NCBI GenBank assembly: GCA_945952105.1
Contig: CAMFGZ010000010.1
Location: 89,705-153,704 of the forward strand
Length of the DNA stretch: 64,000 nt
DNA from: an uncultured Rhodospirillaceae bacterium
Lineage (GTDB): Bacteria; Pseudomonadota; Alphaproteobacteria; Reyranellales; Reyranellaceae
Direction of reading: 5' to 3'
Positions 27,686 through 36,381 of this stretch are shown here, piece after piece. Each line of letters begins with the position of its first letter. The stretch's first letter is position 1. The translations under genes and the position numbers were made by a program. The notes beneath the pieces are model-generated. The model was not told the origin of the DNA. It did not search any database and saw only the letters and a program-made list of their open reading frames with translations.

Positions 27686-29794
27686 ATGCAATCGTCACAG
27701 TGGCCCGACCGTCTCCTGCCGGGCGCTTCATATCCCCTGGGTGCGACCTGGGACGGTCTCGGTACCAACTTCGCGGTCTTCTCGGCACATGCGACGCGGA
27801 TGGAACTCTGCATCTTCGATCCGTCGGGCCGGCGGGAAATCGCGAGGTTCGATTTGCCCGAGTGCACCGACGAGGTCTGGCACGGCTATCTTCCGAACGC
27901 GCGCGCGGGCCTTGCCTACGGCTACCGGGCGCACGGACCGTACGAGCCGCAGGCCGGCCACCGCTTCAATCATCACAAGCTGCTGCTCGACCCCTATGCG
28001 CGACGGTTGACCGGCGAGATGCGTAATGCCGACGCGCTTTACGGGTACCGGGTCAATTCGGCGCGCGCCGATCTTTCGTTCGACCGCCGCGACAGTGCGC
28101 CGGGCGTCATGAAGGCGGTTGTCGCCGACGACAGCTTCAACTGGGCCGACGACCGGCCTCCGGCGGTGCCCTGGTCTGACACGGTAATCTACGAGGCGCA
28201 TGTCCGGGGCCTCAGCATGATGCGGCAGGATTTGCGCCCCAACGAGCGGGGGACCTTCGCCGCTCTCGGCGATCCGATGTTCATCGACCATCTTCGCCGG
28301 CTCGGTGTCACGACGCTCGAGCTGCTGCCGATTCATGCGTTCGTGCAGGACCGCTATCTGCTGGAAAAGGGGCTGCGCAACTACTGGGGCTACAACAGCA
28401 TCGGCTTCTTCGCGCCGGAGCCGCGCTATCTCTCCGATGGCACGCTCGATGAGCTGCGCATAGCCGTTCGCCGTCTGCATGCGGCCGGCCTCGAGCTGAT
28501 TCTCGACGTGGTCTACAATCACACGGCCGAGGGCAGCGAGCTGGGGCCTACGCTTTCCTTTCGCGGCCTCGACAATGCCAGCTACTACAGACTCCTTCCC
28601 GACAATCCGCGCTACTGCATCAACGACACGGGAACCGGCAATACGCTCAACCTGTCGACGCCCCGCGTGCTGCAGATGGTCATGGACTCTCTGCGCTACT
28701 GGGTGACGGCCTTCCATGTCGACGGCTTCCGCTTCGATCTCGGCGTTACGCTCGGCCGGGAAGTGCATGGGTTCGATCCGGGCTCGGGCTTCTTCGACGC
28801 GATCCGCCAGGATCCCGTGCTGCAGAAGGTGAAGCTCATCTCGGAGCCGTGGGACATAGGTCCAGGTGGGTATCAGGTCGGCAATCATCCGCCGGGCTTC
28901 GCCGAATGGAACGACCGCTTTCGCGACGGGGTGCGTCGCTATTGGCGGGGCGATCCCGGCCAGCGCGCCGACTTCGCCGCGCGCCTCGCCGCATCGAGCG
29001 ACCTGTTCGACCGGCGCCATCGGCGTCCCTGGGCGTCGGTGAATTTCATAGCGTCCCACGATGGCTTCACCCTGCTCGACACGATGAGTTACGCTGAGCG
29101 GCACAACGAGGCCAACGGCGAGGACAACAAGGACGGTCACGGCGACAACTACTCCGCCAACTGGGGTGTTGAGGGGCCGAGCGAGGACACCGCCATCCTG
29201 GAAACCCGGCGTCGCCTGCAGCACGCCATGCTTGCGACTCTGTTCCTGGCGCAGGGAACCCCGATGCTGCTGGCGGGCGACGAATTCGGCCGCACACAGC
29301 ATGGAAACAACAACGCCTATTGTCAGGACAACGAGACTTCGTGGATCGACTGGGGCCAGCTCGATACGCCCGACGGGAAAGCGCTCTCGGCTTTCGTCGC
29401 ACGCGTCGTCGCTTTGCGGCACCGCCACGCCGTGCTCCGCTCGCCGTACTTCCTGCACGGACGCGAGTTTCCGGCCGAGGGTGTCCCTGACATTTCCTGG
29501 TTCGATGCGTCGGGGCAGATGGTCTCGGAGGAGTCCTGGAACAACGGCGAGGATCGCTGCCTTGCCTTGAGGAGGGCAGGCCCCAATGGCGACGGGTCGG
29601 TGACCGTGCTGACGACCTTTTTCAATTCCGGGTCTGCGGATTGTCGTTTCCGTTTGCCGGAGCCGCGTTGGCCGACGCGCGTGGTGCTCGACAGCGCGGC
29701 GCCGGAAGCTCCCGAGCGTGACCTCCATGAAGACGAAATCGTGGTCGCACCCCGCAGCGTGGTGCTGACCTTGGCCACGAGGGCGAAGACATGA
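27686..29794 (+). CDS. glgX: Glycogen debranching enzyme GlgX/TreX
   Basis: A 702-residue GH13_11 isoamylase-type enzyme cutting alpha-1,6 branches. It begins with the CBM48-like module PLGATWDGLGTNFAVFSAHA, then YEAHVRGLSM, NYWGYNSIGFFAPEPRY, GFRFDLGVTLGRE (Asp351), LISEPWDIGPGGYQVG (Glu387) and ASHDGFTLLD (Asp459). It starts 1 base after glgB and overlaps treZ by ATGA. In this setting, next to treZ and treY, it acts as the TreX that supplies linear maltodextrins to the trehalose-forming pair. Confidence 0.96.
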   Translation: MQSSQWPDRLLPGASYPLGATWDGLGTNFAVFSAHATRMELCIFDPSGRREIARFDLPECTDEVWHGYLPNARAGLAYGYRAHGPYEPQAGHRFNHHKLLLDPYARRLTGEMRNADALYGYRVNSARADLSFDRRDSAPGVMKAVVADDSFNWADDRPPAVPWSDTVIYEAHVRGLSMMRQDLRPNERGTFAALGDPMFIDHLRRLGVTTLELLPIHAFVQDRYLLEKGLRNYWGYNSIGFFAPEPRYLSDGTLDELRIAVRRLHAAGLELILDVVYNHTAEGSELGPTLSFRGLDNASYYRLLPDNPRYCINDTGTGNTLNLSTPRVLQMVMDSLRYWVTAFHVDGFRFDLGVTLGREVHGFDPGSGFFDAIRQDPVLQKVKLISEPWDIGPGGYQVGNHPPGFAEWNDRFRDGVRRYWRGDPGQRADFAARLAASSDLFDRRHRRPWASVNFIASHDGFTLLDTMSYAERHNEANGEDNKDGHGDNYSANWGVEGPSEDTAILETRRRLQHAMLATLFLAQGTPMLLAGDEFGRTQHGNNNAYCQDNETSWIDWGQLDTPDGKALSAFVARVVALRHRHAVLRSPYFLHGREFPAEGVPDISWFDASGQMVSEESWNNGEDRCLALRRAGPNGDGSVTVLTTFFNSGSADCRFRLPEPRWPTRVVLDSAAPEAPERDLHEDEIVVAPRSVVLTLATRAKT

Positions 29795-31560
29795 CGAACC
29801 GATACTCTTGCGATTTGCCGTTTGGGGCGACGCCACTTTCCTCGGGCGGCACACGCTTCCGGTTCTGGGCGCCAGCGCAGAAGCAGGTGAGCGTCGAGGT
29901 CGAGGGCTTGCCGCCTGCAAAGATGAAGGCGAACGATGGCGGGTGGTTCGAGGCGGAAGTGGCGTGCTCCGCCGGGGCACGTTACCGGTACCGTCTCGAC
30001 AATGGGCTGGCTGTGCCGGATCCGGCCTCCCGCGCGCAGATCGAAGACGTGCATGGACCCAGCCTCGTCGTCGATCCGCGTTCTTATGGCTGGCGGCACA
30101 GTGGATGGCGCGGTCGACCCTGGCACGAGACGGTGCTCTACGAGCTGCACGCCGGCGCCTTCGGCGGTTTCGCTGGCGTACAGGCGGCCTTGCCGACCCT
30201 GGCCGAACTGGGCGTTACGGCGATCGAGCTCATGCCCATCAACGATTTCCCGGGGCGGCGGAACTGGGGCTATGACGGGGTGCTTCCCTTCGCGCCCAAC
30301 CGCAGCTACGGCACGCCCGACGAACTGAAGGCGCTCGTCGATTCGGCGCACGGCATCGGACTAATGATGTTCCTCGATGTCGTCTACAACCACTTCGGGC
30401 CCGACGGAAACTATCTCGCGGCATACGCACCGCAATTCTTCCGTCAGGATATCTCGACGCCGTGGGGAGCGGCGATCGATTTTCGCCGCCCCGAAGTGCG
30501 CAGCTATTTCACCGAGAACGCCCTCTATTGGTTGAACGAATACCGGTTCGACGGCCTGCGCTTCGACGCCGTGCATGCCATCTCCGAAGCCGACTGGCTG
30601 GACGAGATGGCGGCCGAAGTGCGTCGCTCTGTCGAGCCGGGACGCCATGTTCATCTCGTTCTGGAGCATGATGGCAACGTGGCCGACCACTTGCGGCGTG
30701 ATTTCGACGCCCAGTGGAACGACGACGCCCATCATGTCCTGCACGCGCTTCTGACCGGGGAGAAGGACGGCTACTACGCCGACTATGCCGACCGTCCCGC
30801 TCAACATCTGGCGCGCGCACTGTCCGAGGGATTCGTCTATCAGGGCGATCCTTCCCCCTATCGGAAGGGCGAGACACGTGGAACGCCGAGTAGGGATCTT
30901 CCGCCCACGGCCTTCGTGCTTTTTCTCCAGAATCACGACCAGATTGGAAACCGTCCGTTCGGGGATCGTCTTGCCAATCACGTCGACGCAAGGCTGCTCG
31001 AGGCCGCGATTGCGCTGCAGCTTCTTTGCCCGAACGTGCCGATGATCTTCATGGGCGAGGAGGATGCGGCCACTTCGCCTTTTCTATACTTCACCGATCA
31101 CACGGGCGATCTGGCCAACGCCGTTCGCGAAGGGCGCCGCCGTGAATTTGCCGGCTTCAAGGGCTTTGCGCCGGGCGAGGGAACGTCGAGCATCCCCGAT
31201 CCGAACGAACCCGAGACGTTCGAACTAAGTCGCATCTCGGCAGACAGCGCGAAGGGCCCGGCGCGGAACCGGCTCTATCGCGAGCTTCTCGGCATTCGGC
31301 TCCAGGCACTGATGCCGCGCCTTAACGGCGCGATGTCTCTTGGAGCAACGGCCGTCGAGCCCTCATCGGTCGTGGCGCGGTGGCGGCTGGGCGACGGAGC
31401 GATCTTGGTGATTGCCGCCAATCTCGGTCTCGAGGCGGTGAAGATCGACGATCTCAGCGGCGACCTGCTGTACGAGTCCTGCCCGGGAGCTGCGAAAGCC
31501 GCACGGCACGGCCAGCTGGCTGGCGCGACGACTGTGGCACTCCTGGCGAGGGCGACATGA
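29791..31560 (+). CDS. treZ: Maltooligosyltrehalose trehalohydrolase
   Basis: A 589-residue GH13_10 enzyme that releases trehalose from maltooligosyltrehalose. It has an N-terminal E-set domain (FGATPLSSGGTRFRFWAPAQ), then YELHAGAFG, PGRRNWGYDGVLPFAPN, GLRFDAVHAISE (Asp259), LVLEHDGN (Glu292) and NHDQIGNRPFGDRL (Asp383), the last being diagnostic of TreZ, and IFMGEEDAATSPF. It starts within the glgX stop and ends within the malQ start, both ATGA. It acts directly downstream of TreY. Confidence 0.96.
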   Translation: MTNRYSCDLPFGATPLSSGGTRFRFWAPAQKQVSVEVEGLPPAKMKANDGGWFEAEVACSAGARYRYRLDNGLAVPDPASRAQIEDVHGPSLVVDPRSYGWRHSGWRGRPWHETVLYELHAGAFGGFAGVQAALPTLAELGVTAIELMPINDFPGRRNWGYDGVLPFAPNRSYGTPDELKALVDSAHGIGLMMFLDVVYNHFGPDGNYLAAYAPQFFRQDISTPWGAAIDFRRPEVRSYFTENALYWLNEYRFDGLRFDAVHAISEADWLDEMAAEVRRSVEPGRHVHLVLEHDGNVADHLRRDFDAQWNDDAHHVLHALLTGEKDGYYADYADRPAQHLARALSEGFVYQGDPSPYRKGETRGTPSRDLPPTAFVLFLQNHDQIGNRPFGDRLANHVDARLLEAAIALQLLCPNVPMIFMGEEDAATSPFLYFTDHTGDLANAVREGRRREFAGFKGFAPGEGTSSIPDPNEPETFELSRISADSAKGPARNRLYRELLGIRLQALMPRLNGAMSLGATAVEPSSVVARWRLGDGAILVIAANLGLEAVKIDDLSGDLLYESCPGAAKAARHGQLAGATTVALLARAT

Positions 31561-33611
31561 GCGACGAGAGCATCCGCCAGCTCGCCCGTATGGCCGGTCT
31601 CGCCGAAACCTGGACCGATGCCCTGGGCGTATCCCAACAGGTGTCGACCGATGTTCTTCGGCGCATTCTCAGTTCGCTCGGTTTCAGCGCCGAGACGTCG
31701 GCCGACATCAGGGAAAGCCTGCACAGGCTGGGGCCACCCGACACTTTGCCGCCGCTTGTCACCATGCAGTCGGGCAGCCGTCTCGTCTTGCCGCGTGGCA
31801 GAGGGGGAGCGGCTCGAGGGCAACTCGTCCATGAGGACGGCAGCGTTGCGTCTCTGCGCTTTTCGATGCGCGGCGACCGGCTGGTCGGGCCTGCGCTCGA
31901 GCGAACGGGCTATCACCGGCTGGAATTCGGCGATCGCCATCTCACCGTAGCCGTCGCCCCGCCTCGTTGCGTGACGGTCCAGGATCGGGCGGAGGGGAAG
32001 CGGCTCTGGGGTGTCGCAGCGCAGATCTACAGTCTGCGGCGCGCTGGCGACGGGGGCATAGGCGATGCGACGGCTGTTCGCGAGCTCGCCGAAGGTGCGG
32101 CGCGCCACGGTGCGGATGCCATAGCACTCAGCCCCGCGCACAGCCTCTTTGCGGCCGACCCTGGACGCTACGGACCCTACTCTCCTTCGAGCCGTCTGTT
32201 CCTCAATCCGCTGTTCGCCGACCCCGAGATCGTGTTTGGGCACGAACGCGTGGCCCGTTACCGCCGCGACAGCAAGGTTCTGGAGAACGCGGCCCTTGTC
32301 GAATGGCAGCCGGCGGCCGAGGCGAAACTTGGCCTGCTGCGGCGCCTGTTCGAGGATTTCGAGTTGCGGGACATCGCGGGTGGGACCGGGCTCGCAAGAG
32401 ATTTCAGCGGCTTCGTGGAGCAGGGTGGCGACTTGCTACAGGGTCACGCGCTGTTCGAGGCGCTGCATGGCAAATGGCTGGGAGGGCAGCCGGCGCGCGG
32501 CTACTGGCGCGACTGGCCGGCGGCATTTCAGCGTGGGCTTGCAATGCCTCGCGATCCGGAGATGGCTGCGTTCCTTGAGGCGGAGGGCGGCTCGGTGCGT
32601 TTCCACCAGTTCCTTCAATGGCTGGCGTCGCGCTCGTTCGCGGCGGCGCAGGCGGCAGCGGTCGGCGCAGGCATGAAGGTTGGCCTCATCAGCGATCTCG
32701 CCATCGGCATGGACCGCGCCGGCAGCCATGCCTGGTCTCGCCAGAGCGACCTGCTGCTCGGGCTGAACATTGGCGCGCCGCCCGACGAGTTCAATCGTGC
32801 GGGCCAGGATTGGGGCCTGTCCGGCTTCTCGCCGCAGGCGCTGGTGGCAACCGGCTTCGAGCCCTTCCTGTCCACGGTAAGGGCGGCAATGCGGTATGCC
32901 GGTGGCGTCCGCATCGATCACATCATGGGCCTGCAGCGCCTTTGGCTAGTGCCGGAGGGGGCTTCGTCGGCGGACGGCGCCTATCTCGATTATCCGCTCG
33001 ATGACCTGCTGCGCCTGTTGGCTCTCGAATCCCATCGTCATGGCGCGGTGGTGATCGGCGAGGACCTGGGCACGGTGCCGCGTGGATTCCGCCGCCGGCT
33101 GACGCAGGCAGGCATCGCCGGGATGGACGTGATGTGGTTCGAGCGCAATCCGGGTGGCTTCCGCACGCCATCGCGCTGGCGGCGCGACGCCGTCTCCATG
33201 ACGACGACGCATGACCTGCCGACCGTCGCAGGCTGGTGGCGCGGTAGCGACATCGAGACGAGAGGCACGCTCGGCCTGTCGAGCCCTGCAGAGCCGGAGG
33301 AGCGCCAGCGGGACAGGCGGCGTCTGTGGCGGGCCTTCACCGCAGCGGGAGCGGCTGACGGTCCCGCGCCTCCGCTCGACGACACCGCGCCGGTTGTCGA
33401 TGCGGCGCTGGGCTTTGTCGCAGGTTCGCCGGCGCCGCTCATGCTGGCGCCGCTGGAGGATTTGCTGGGACTGACGGAACAGCCGAACTTGCCCGGTACG
33501 ATCGATCAACATCCCAATTGGCGGCGCCGCCTGGAGCCATCCGCCGCGACACTGTTCGATGTCCCGGCGGTCGCCCGTCGCGCGGCTTCAATCGTCGATC
33601 GTCGGCAATGA
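31557..33611 (+). CDS. malQ: 4-alpha-glucanotransferase (amylomaltase)
   Basis: A 684-residue GH77 enzyme that disproportionates maltooligosaccharides and recycles short ones left by debranching and TreYZ. An N-terminal helical extension (IRQLARMAGLAETWTDALGV) and beta region precede the catalytic domain, as in the longer proteobacterial MalQ type. Motifs are YSLRRAGDGGIGD, ALSPAHSLF, GGVRIDHIMGLQRLW (Asp454), VIGEDLGTVP (Glu502) and TTHDLPTVAGWW (Asp553). The ATG at 31557 overlaps the treZ stop; an open extension upstream is a shadow of treZ. Confidence 0.95.
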   Translation: MSDESIRQLARMAGLAETWTDALGVSQQVSTDVLRRILSSLGFSAETSADIRESLHRLGPPDTLPPLVTMQSGSRLVLPRGRGGAARGQLVHEDGSVASLRFSMRGDRLVGPALERTGYHRLEFGDRHLTVAVAPPRCVTVQDRAEGKRLWGVAAQIYSLRRAGDGGIGDATAVRELAEGAARHGADAIALSPAHSLFAADPGRYGPYSPSSRLFLNPLFADPEIVFGHERVARYRRDSKVLENAALVEWQPAAEAKLGLLRRLFEDFELRDIAGGTGLARDFSGFVEQGGDLLQGHALFEALHGKWLGGQPARGYWRDWPAAFQRGLAMPRDPEMAAFLEAEGGSVRFHQFLQWLASRSFAAAQAAAVGAGMKVGLISDLAIGMDRAGSHAWSRQSDLLLGLNIGAPPDEFNRAGQDWGLSGFSPQALVATGFEPFLSTVRAAMRYAGGVRIDHIMGLQRLWLVPEGASSADGAYLDYPLDDLLRLLALESHRHGAVVIGEDLGTVPRGFRRRLTQAGIAGMDVMWFERNPGGFRTPSRWRRDAVSMTTTHDLPTVAGWWRGSDIETRGTLGLSSPAEPEERQRDRRRLWRAFTAAGAADGPAPPLDDTAPVVDAALGFVAGSPAPLMLAPLEDLLGLTEQPNLPGTIDQHPNWRRRLEPSAATLFDVPAVARRAASIVDRRQ

Positions 33612-36100
33612 TCCCGCGCGCCACGCTACGACTGCAGTTCCATCGCGGTTTCACCTTCGCCGATGCGCAACGTCACGCCGGGTGGATCGCCGCGTTGGGC
33701 GTCAGCCACGTCTACGCCTCGCCCATAGCCGTCGCGAGGTCGGGCTCGATGCATGGCTACGATGTAATCGACCCGACGCGGGTCAATCCGGAACTGGGGG
33801 GCGAGGAGGGACTGCTGTCGCTGGCGGCGAGCCTTCGGGCCGCTGGTGTCGGCTTGATCCTCGATATAGTTCCGAACCATATGGCGGCCGATCCCCGCAA
33901 CGCATGGTGGCGTGACGTACTGCGGCAGGGTCGTGCGAGCCGGCATGCCAACTGGTTCGATGTCGACTGGGGATCGACGGAGGAGGGGCCGGCCAGGATA
34001 TTGCTTCCCGTCCTGGGTCGTTCGCTTCCCGAAGTCATCGCGGCGGGCGAGCTTTCGATTGCGACGGACGACAAAGGCCGCTCAGAGCTGCGTTACTTCG
34101 ACAATGCCTTTCCGCTCAGCAACGGCAGCGCGGAAGGGCGGGGCAGCATGGCCAACCTGCTGGCACGGCAGCATTATCGCCTCGCCTCATGGCGCGTGGC
34201 GGGCGACTGCATCAACTGGCGCCGCTTCTTCGACATCAACGAGCTGGTCTGCCTGCGCATGGAACAGCCGGAGACTTTTGAGGCGGTACACGCCCTGCCG
34301 TTTCGCCTCTATGCGGAGGGCGTGATCGACGGACTGCGCATCGACCATGTTGATGGACTGACCGATCCGGCGGGCTATTGCCGTGATCTCCGCGCGAGGC
34401 TCGATAGCCTGGCAAAAGACCATGGGCGGTCGCGGGCTTGGTTGGTCGTCGAGAAGATCCTGCTGAAGGGCGAGACGCTCCCGAAGGACTGGGGGTGCGA
34501 CGGCACGACCGGTTACGATTTCATGGACGAGGTGAATGCGCTGCAGCACGATCCGGGCGGCGAGCCGCTGCTGGCGAAGACGTGGGCGCAGCTCAGCGGT
34601 CGGCCTGCAACGTTTGCGCCGGAGGAATTGGCGGCGCGGCGCGAGATCGTGGCGCGGAGCTTCTCGGCACAACTCGAGGCCTGCGTCGAGGATTGGCACC
34701 GGATCGTCGGAGACCTCGTGCCACGTCCGACGCTGCGAAGGCTGCTGGCCGGGTTCTTGGCGCATGTGCCGGTCTACCGGACCTATGGCGCAGGCCATGC
34801 GCTTTCCGACCATGATGCGGCGATCCTCCGGGAGGTCGCCGGGCAGGTTTCGGAGAGCTGCCTCGCCACGGATCTCTGGGCGATCGAGCCGTTGCTCGCC
34901 GCGATGCTGGCACCGGAGGGATCATGGCCGCGTGCCATGGCGCGCTTTCAGCAGTTGAGCGCGCCTGTGGCCGCCAAATCTGTCGAGGATACCGGCTTCT
35001 ATCGCTACGGCCGTCTCCTGTCGCGCAACGATGTCGGCTTCGACGTGGAGACCTTCTCGCTCGACGTCGGCGCCTTCCATGCCCGCATGCAGCGACGCCT
35101 CGCCGACTATCCCCACACGATGCTCGCCACCGCGACGCACGATCACAAACGCGGCGAGGATCTTCGCGCGCGGCTCGCGGTGTTGAGCGAATGCGCGGTC
35201 GATTGGACGAGCCTTTTGTCCCGTCGGGTCGTTACCTCGTCGCTCCTGCCGACGCCGGGCGACGTGGTCATGCTGCTGCAGATGGTGGTCGGTGCCTGGC
35301 CTCTCGATCTCGAACGCGATGACAAGGCCAGCCGGAGGGCATTTGCTGAACGGCTCTGCGGTTGGCAGCAGAAGGCGTTGCGCGAAGCCAAACTCCAGAG
35401 CGATTGGGCCTCGGTCGACGAGGCCTACGAGGAGGCCGCGCGTTCCTTCACCATGGGGCTCGTTGCCGGGTCCGAGATGCCCGAACTCCTCGACGATCTG
35501 CTGGCCATCATGCGACGTATCGCGCCCGCCGGTGCCGTGAACGGGTTGGCGCAGTGCCTGCTCAAGCTGACGGCGCCTGGCGTGCCCGATCTGTATCAAG
35601 GCACTGATCTCTGGGATTTCAGTCTCGTCGATCCCGACAACCGCCGGCCGGTCGACTTTGCTGCGCGTGCGAATATGGACGACACATCGCTGCCCGATTT
35701 GGCCCGCCATTGGCGCGACGGTCGCGTCAAGCAGCAGCTGATCCGGCACACACTCGCTCTACGAAAGCGCGCGCCGCATCTTTTTACGGAGGGCACCTAT
35801 CGGCCGGTCGAGGTCGAGGGCCCGGCGCGCGGGTCGGTGGTCTCCTTCATGCGACAAGCCGGTGAGGACTGGATGCTCGTCGTCGTCCCGAGGCTCGTGG
35901 AGACACTCATGTCGAAGGACGGTGGCCTCTCGTTCCGCGCCGATGCCTGGTCAGGCACCGTGCTGAAGATGGGCGGCGATTTTGCGGCGCACGATGTTCT
36001 TCGCGGTCGCAGCACCAAGCTTCCGGCCAACCGGGTCGCGGTGGGGCAGCTGCTGGAAGGAGTGCCAATGACACTCATGACATCCGTTCCGCCGCTCTAG
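33608..36100 (+). CDS. treY: Maltooligosyltrehalose synthase
   Basis: An 830-residue GH13_26 enzyme that turns the reducing end of a maltodextrin into an alpha,alpha-1,1 linkage. It starts IPRATLRLQFHRGFTFADA, and has SHVYASPIAVARSGSMHGYDV, ILDIVPNHMA, LRIDHVDGLTDP (Asp246), WLVVEKILLKGETLP (Glu282), ATHDHKRGEDLRARL (Asp512) and PGVPDLYQGTDLWDFSLVDPDNR. The ATG at 33608 overlaps the malQ stop (ATGA). It is the last gene of the seven-gene operon; a convergent minus-strand gene lies 281 bases on. Confidence 0.96.
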   Translation: MIPRATLRLQFHRGFTFADAQRHAGWIAALGVSHVYASPIAVARSGSMHGYDVIDPTRVNPELGGEEGLLSLAASLRAAGVGLILDIVPNHMAADPRNAWWRDVLRQGRASRHANWFDVDWGSTEEGPARILLPVLGRSLPEVIAAGELSIATDDKGRSELRYFDNAFPLSNGSAEGRGSMANLLARQHYRLASWRVAGDCINWRRFFDINELVCLRMEQPETFEAVHALPFRLYAEGVIDGLRIDHVDGLTDPAGYCRDLRARLDSLAKDHGRSRAWLVVEKILLKGETLPKDWGCDGTTGYDFMDEVNALQHDPGGEPLLAKTWAQLSGRPATFAPEELAARREIVARSFSAQLEACVEDWHRIVGDLVPRPTLRRLLAGFLAHVPVYRTYGAGHALSDHDAAILREVAGQVSESCLATDLWAIEPLLAAMLAPEGSWPRAMARFQQLSAPVAAKSVEDTGFYRYGRLLSRNDVGFDVETFSLDVGAFHARMQRRLADYPHTMLATATHDHKRGEDLRARLAVLSECAVDWTSLLSRRVVTSSLLPTPGDVVMLLQMVVGAWPLDLERDDKASRRAFAERLCGWQQKALREAKLQSDWASVDEAYEEAARSFTMGLVAGSEMPELLDDLLAIMRRIAPAGAVNGLAQCLLKLTAPGVPDLYQGTDLWDFSLVDPDNRRPVDFAARANMDDTSLPDLARHWRDGRVKQQLIRHTLALRKRAPHLFTEGTYRPVEVEGPARGSVVSFMRQAGEDWMLVVVPRLVETLMSKDGGLSFRADAWSGTVLKMGGDFAAHDVLRGRSTKLPANRVAVGQLLEGVPMTLMTSVPPL

Positions 36101-36119
36101 TCGTCTGTTGATAACGAAG

Positions 36120-36138
36120 CTGGCGAGTACTCTGCCAG
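36120..36138. terminator. Small hairpin after treY
   Basis: CTGGC at 36120-36124 and GCCAG at 36134-36138 enclose GAGTACTC plus one T, which allows extension of the stem. No T-run is present. It lies 19 bases after treY in the convergent gap 36101-36381, which otherwise contains no gene that I can support. Confidence 0.3.
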
Positions 36139-36381
36139 GCGTGTAATGGCGATGATACTCGCGGCGGCGTGGAACGCAGACACGCAGCTCGACGCACGGG
36201 AGCCGGGGAGGGTCCACCTTGAGCGGGGGCACGCCCACAAGCGGATATCCGATGGCAGCGACCATGACCTCACGGTGCGTAGGTAGCCAAACATGGTCAG
36301 CCGGAGTGGCGCCCGGCCCGCGAGTATTTCGATGATCTGCGCCGCATTCACGGGAGGAGAAGGCGTCGCCGCTCTCGCGCT

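Noticed and set aside
36097..36351. An 84-codon minus-strand frame between treY and the dihydroxyacetone kinase gene.
   Set aside because: Starts within the end of treY's convergent gap without a ribosome site; composition looks random. I treat the gap as non-coding.
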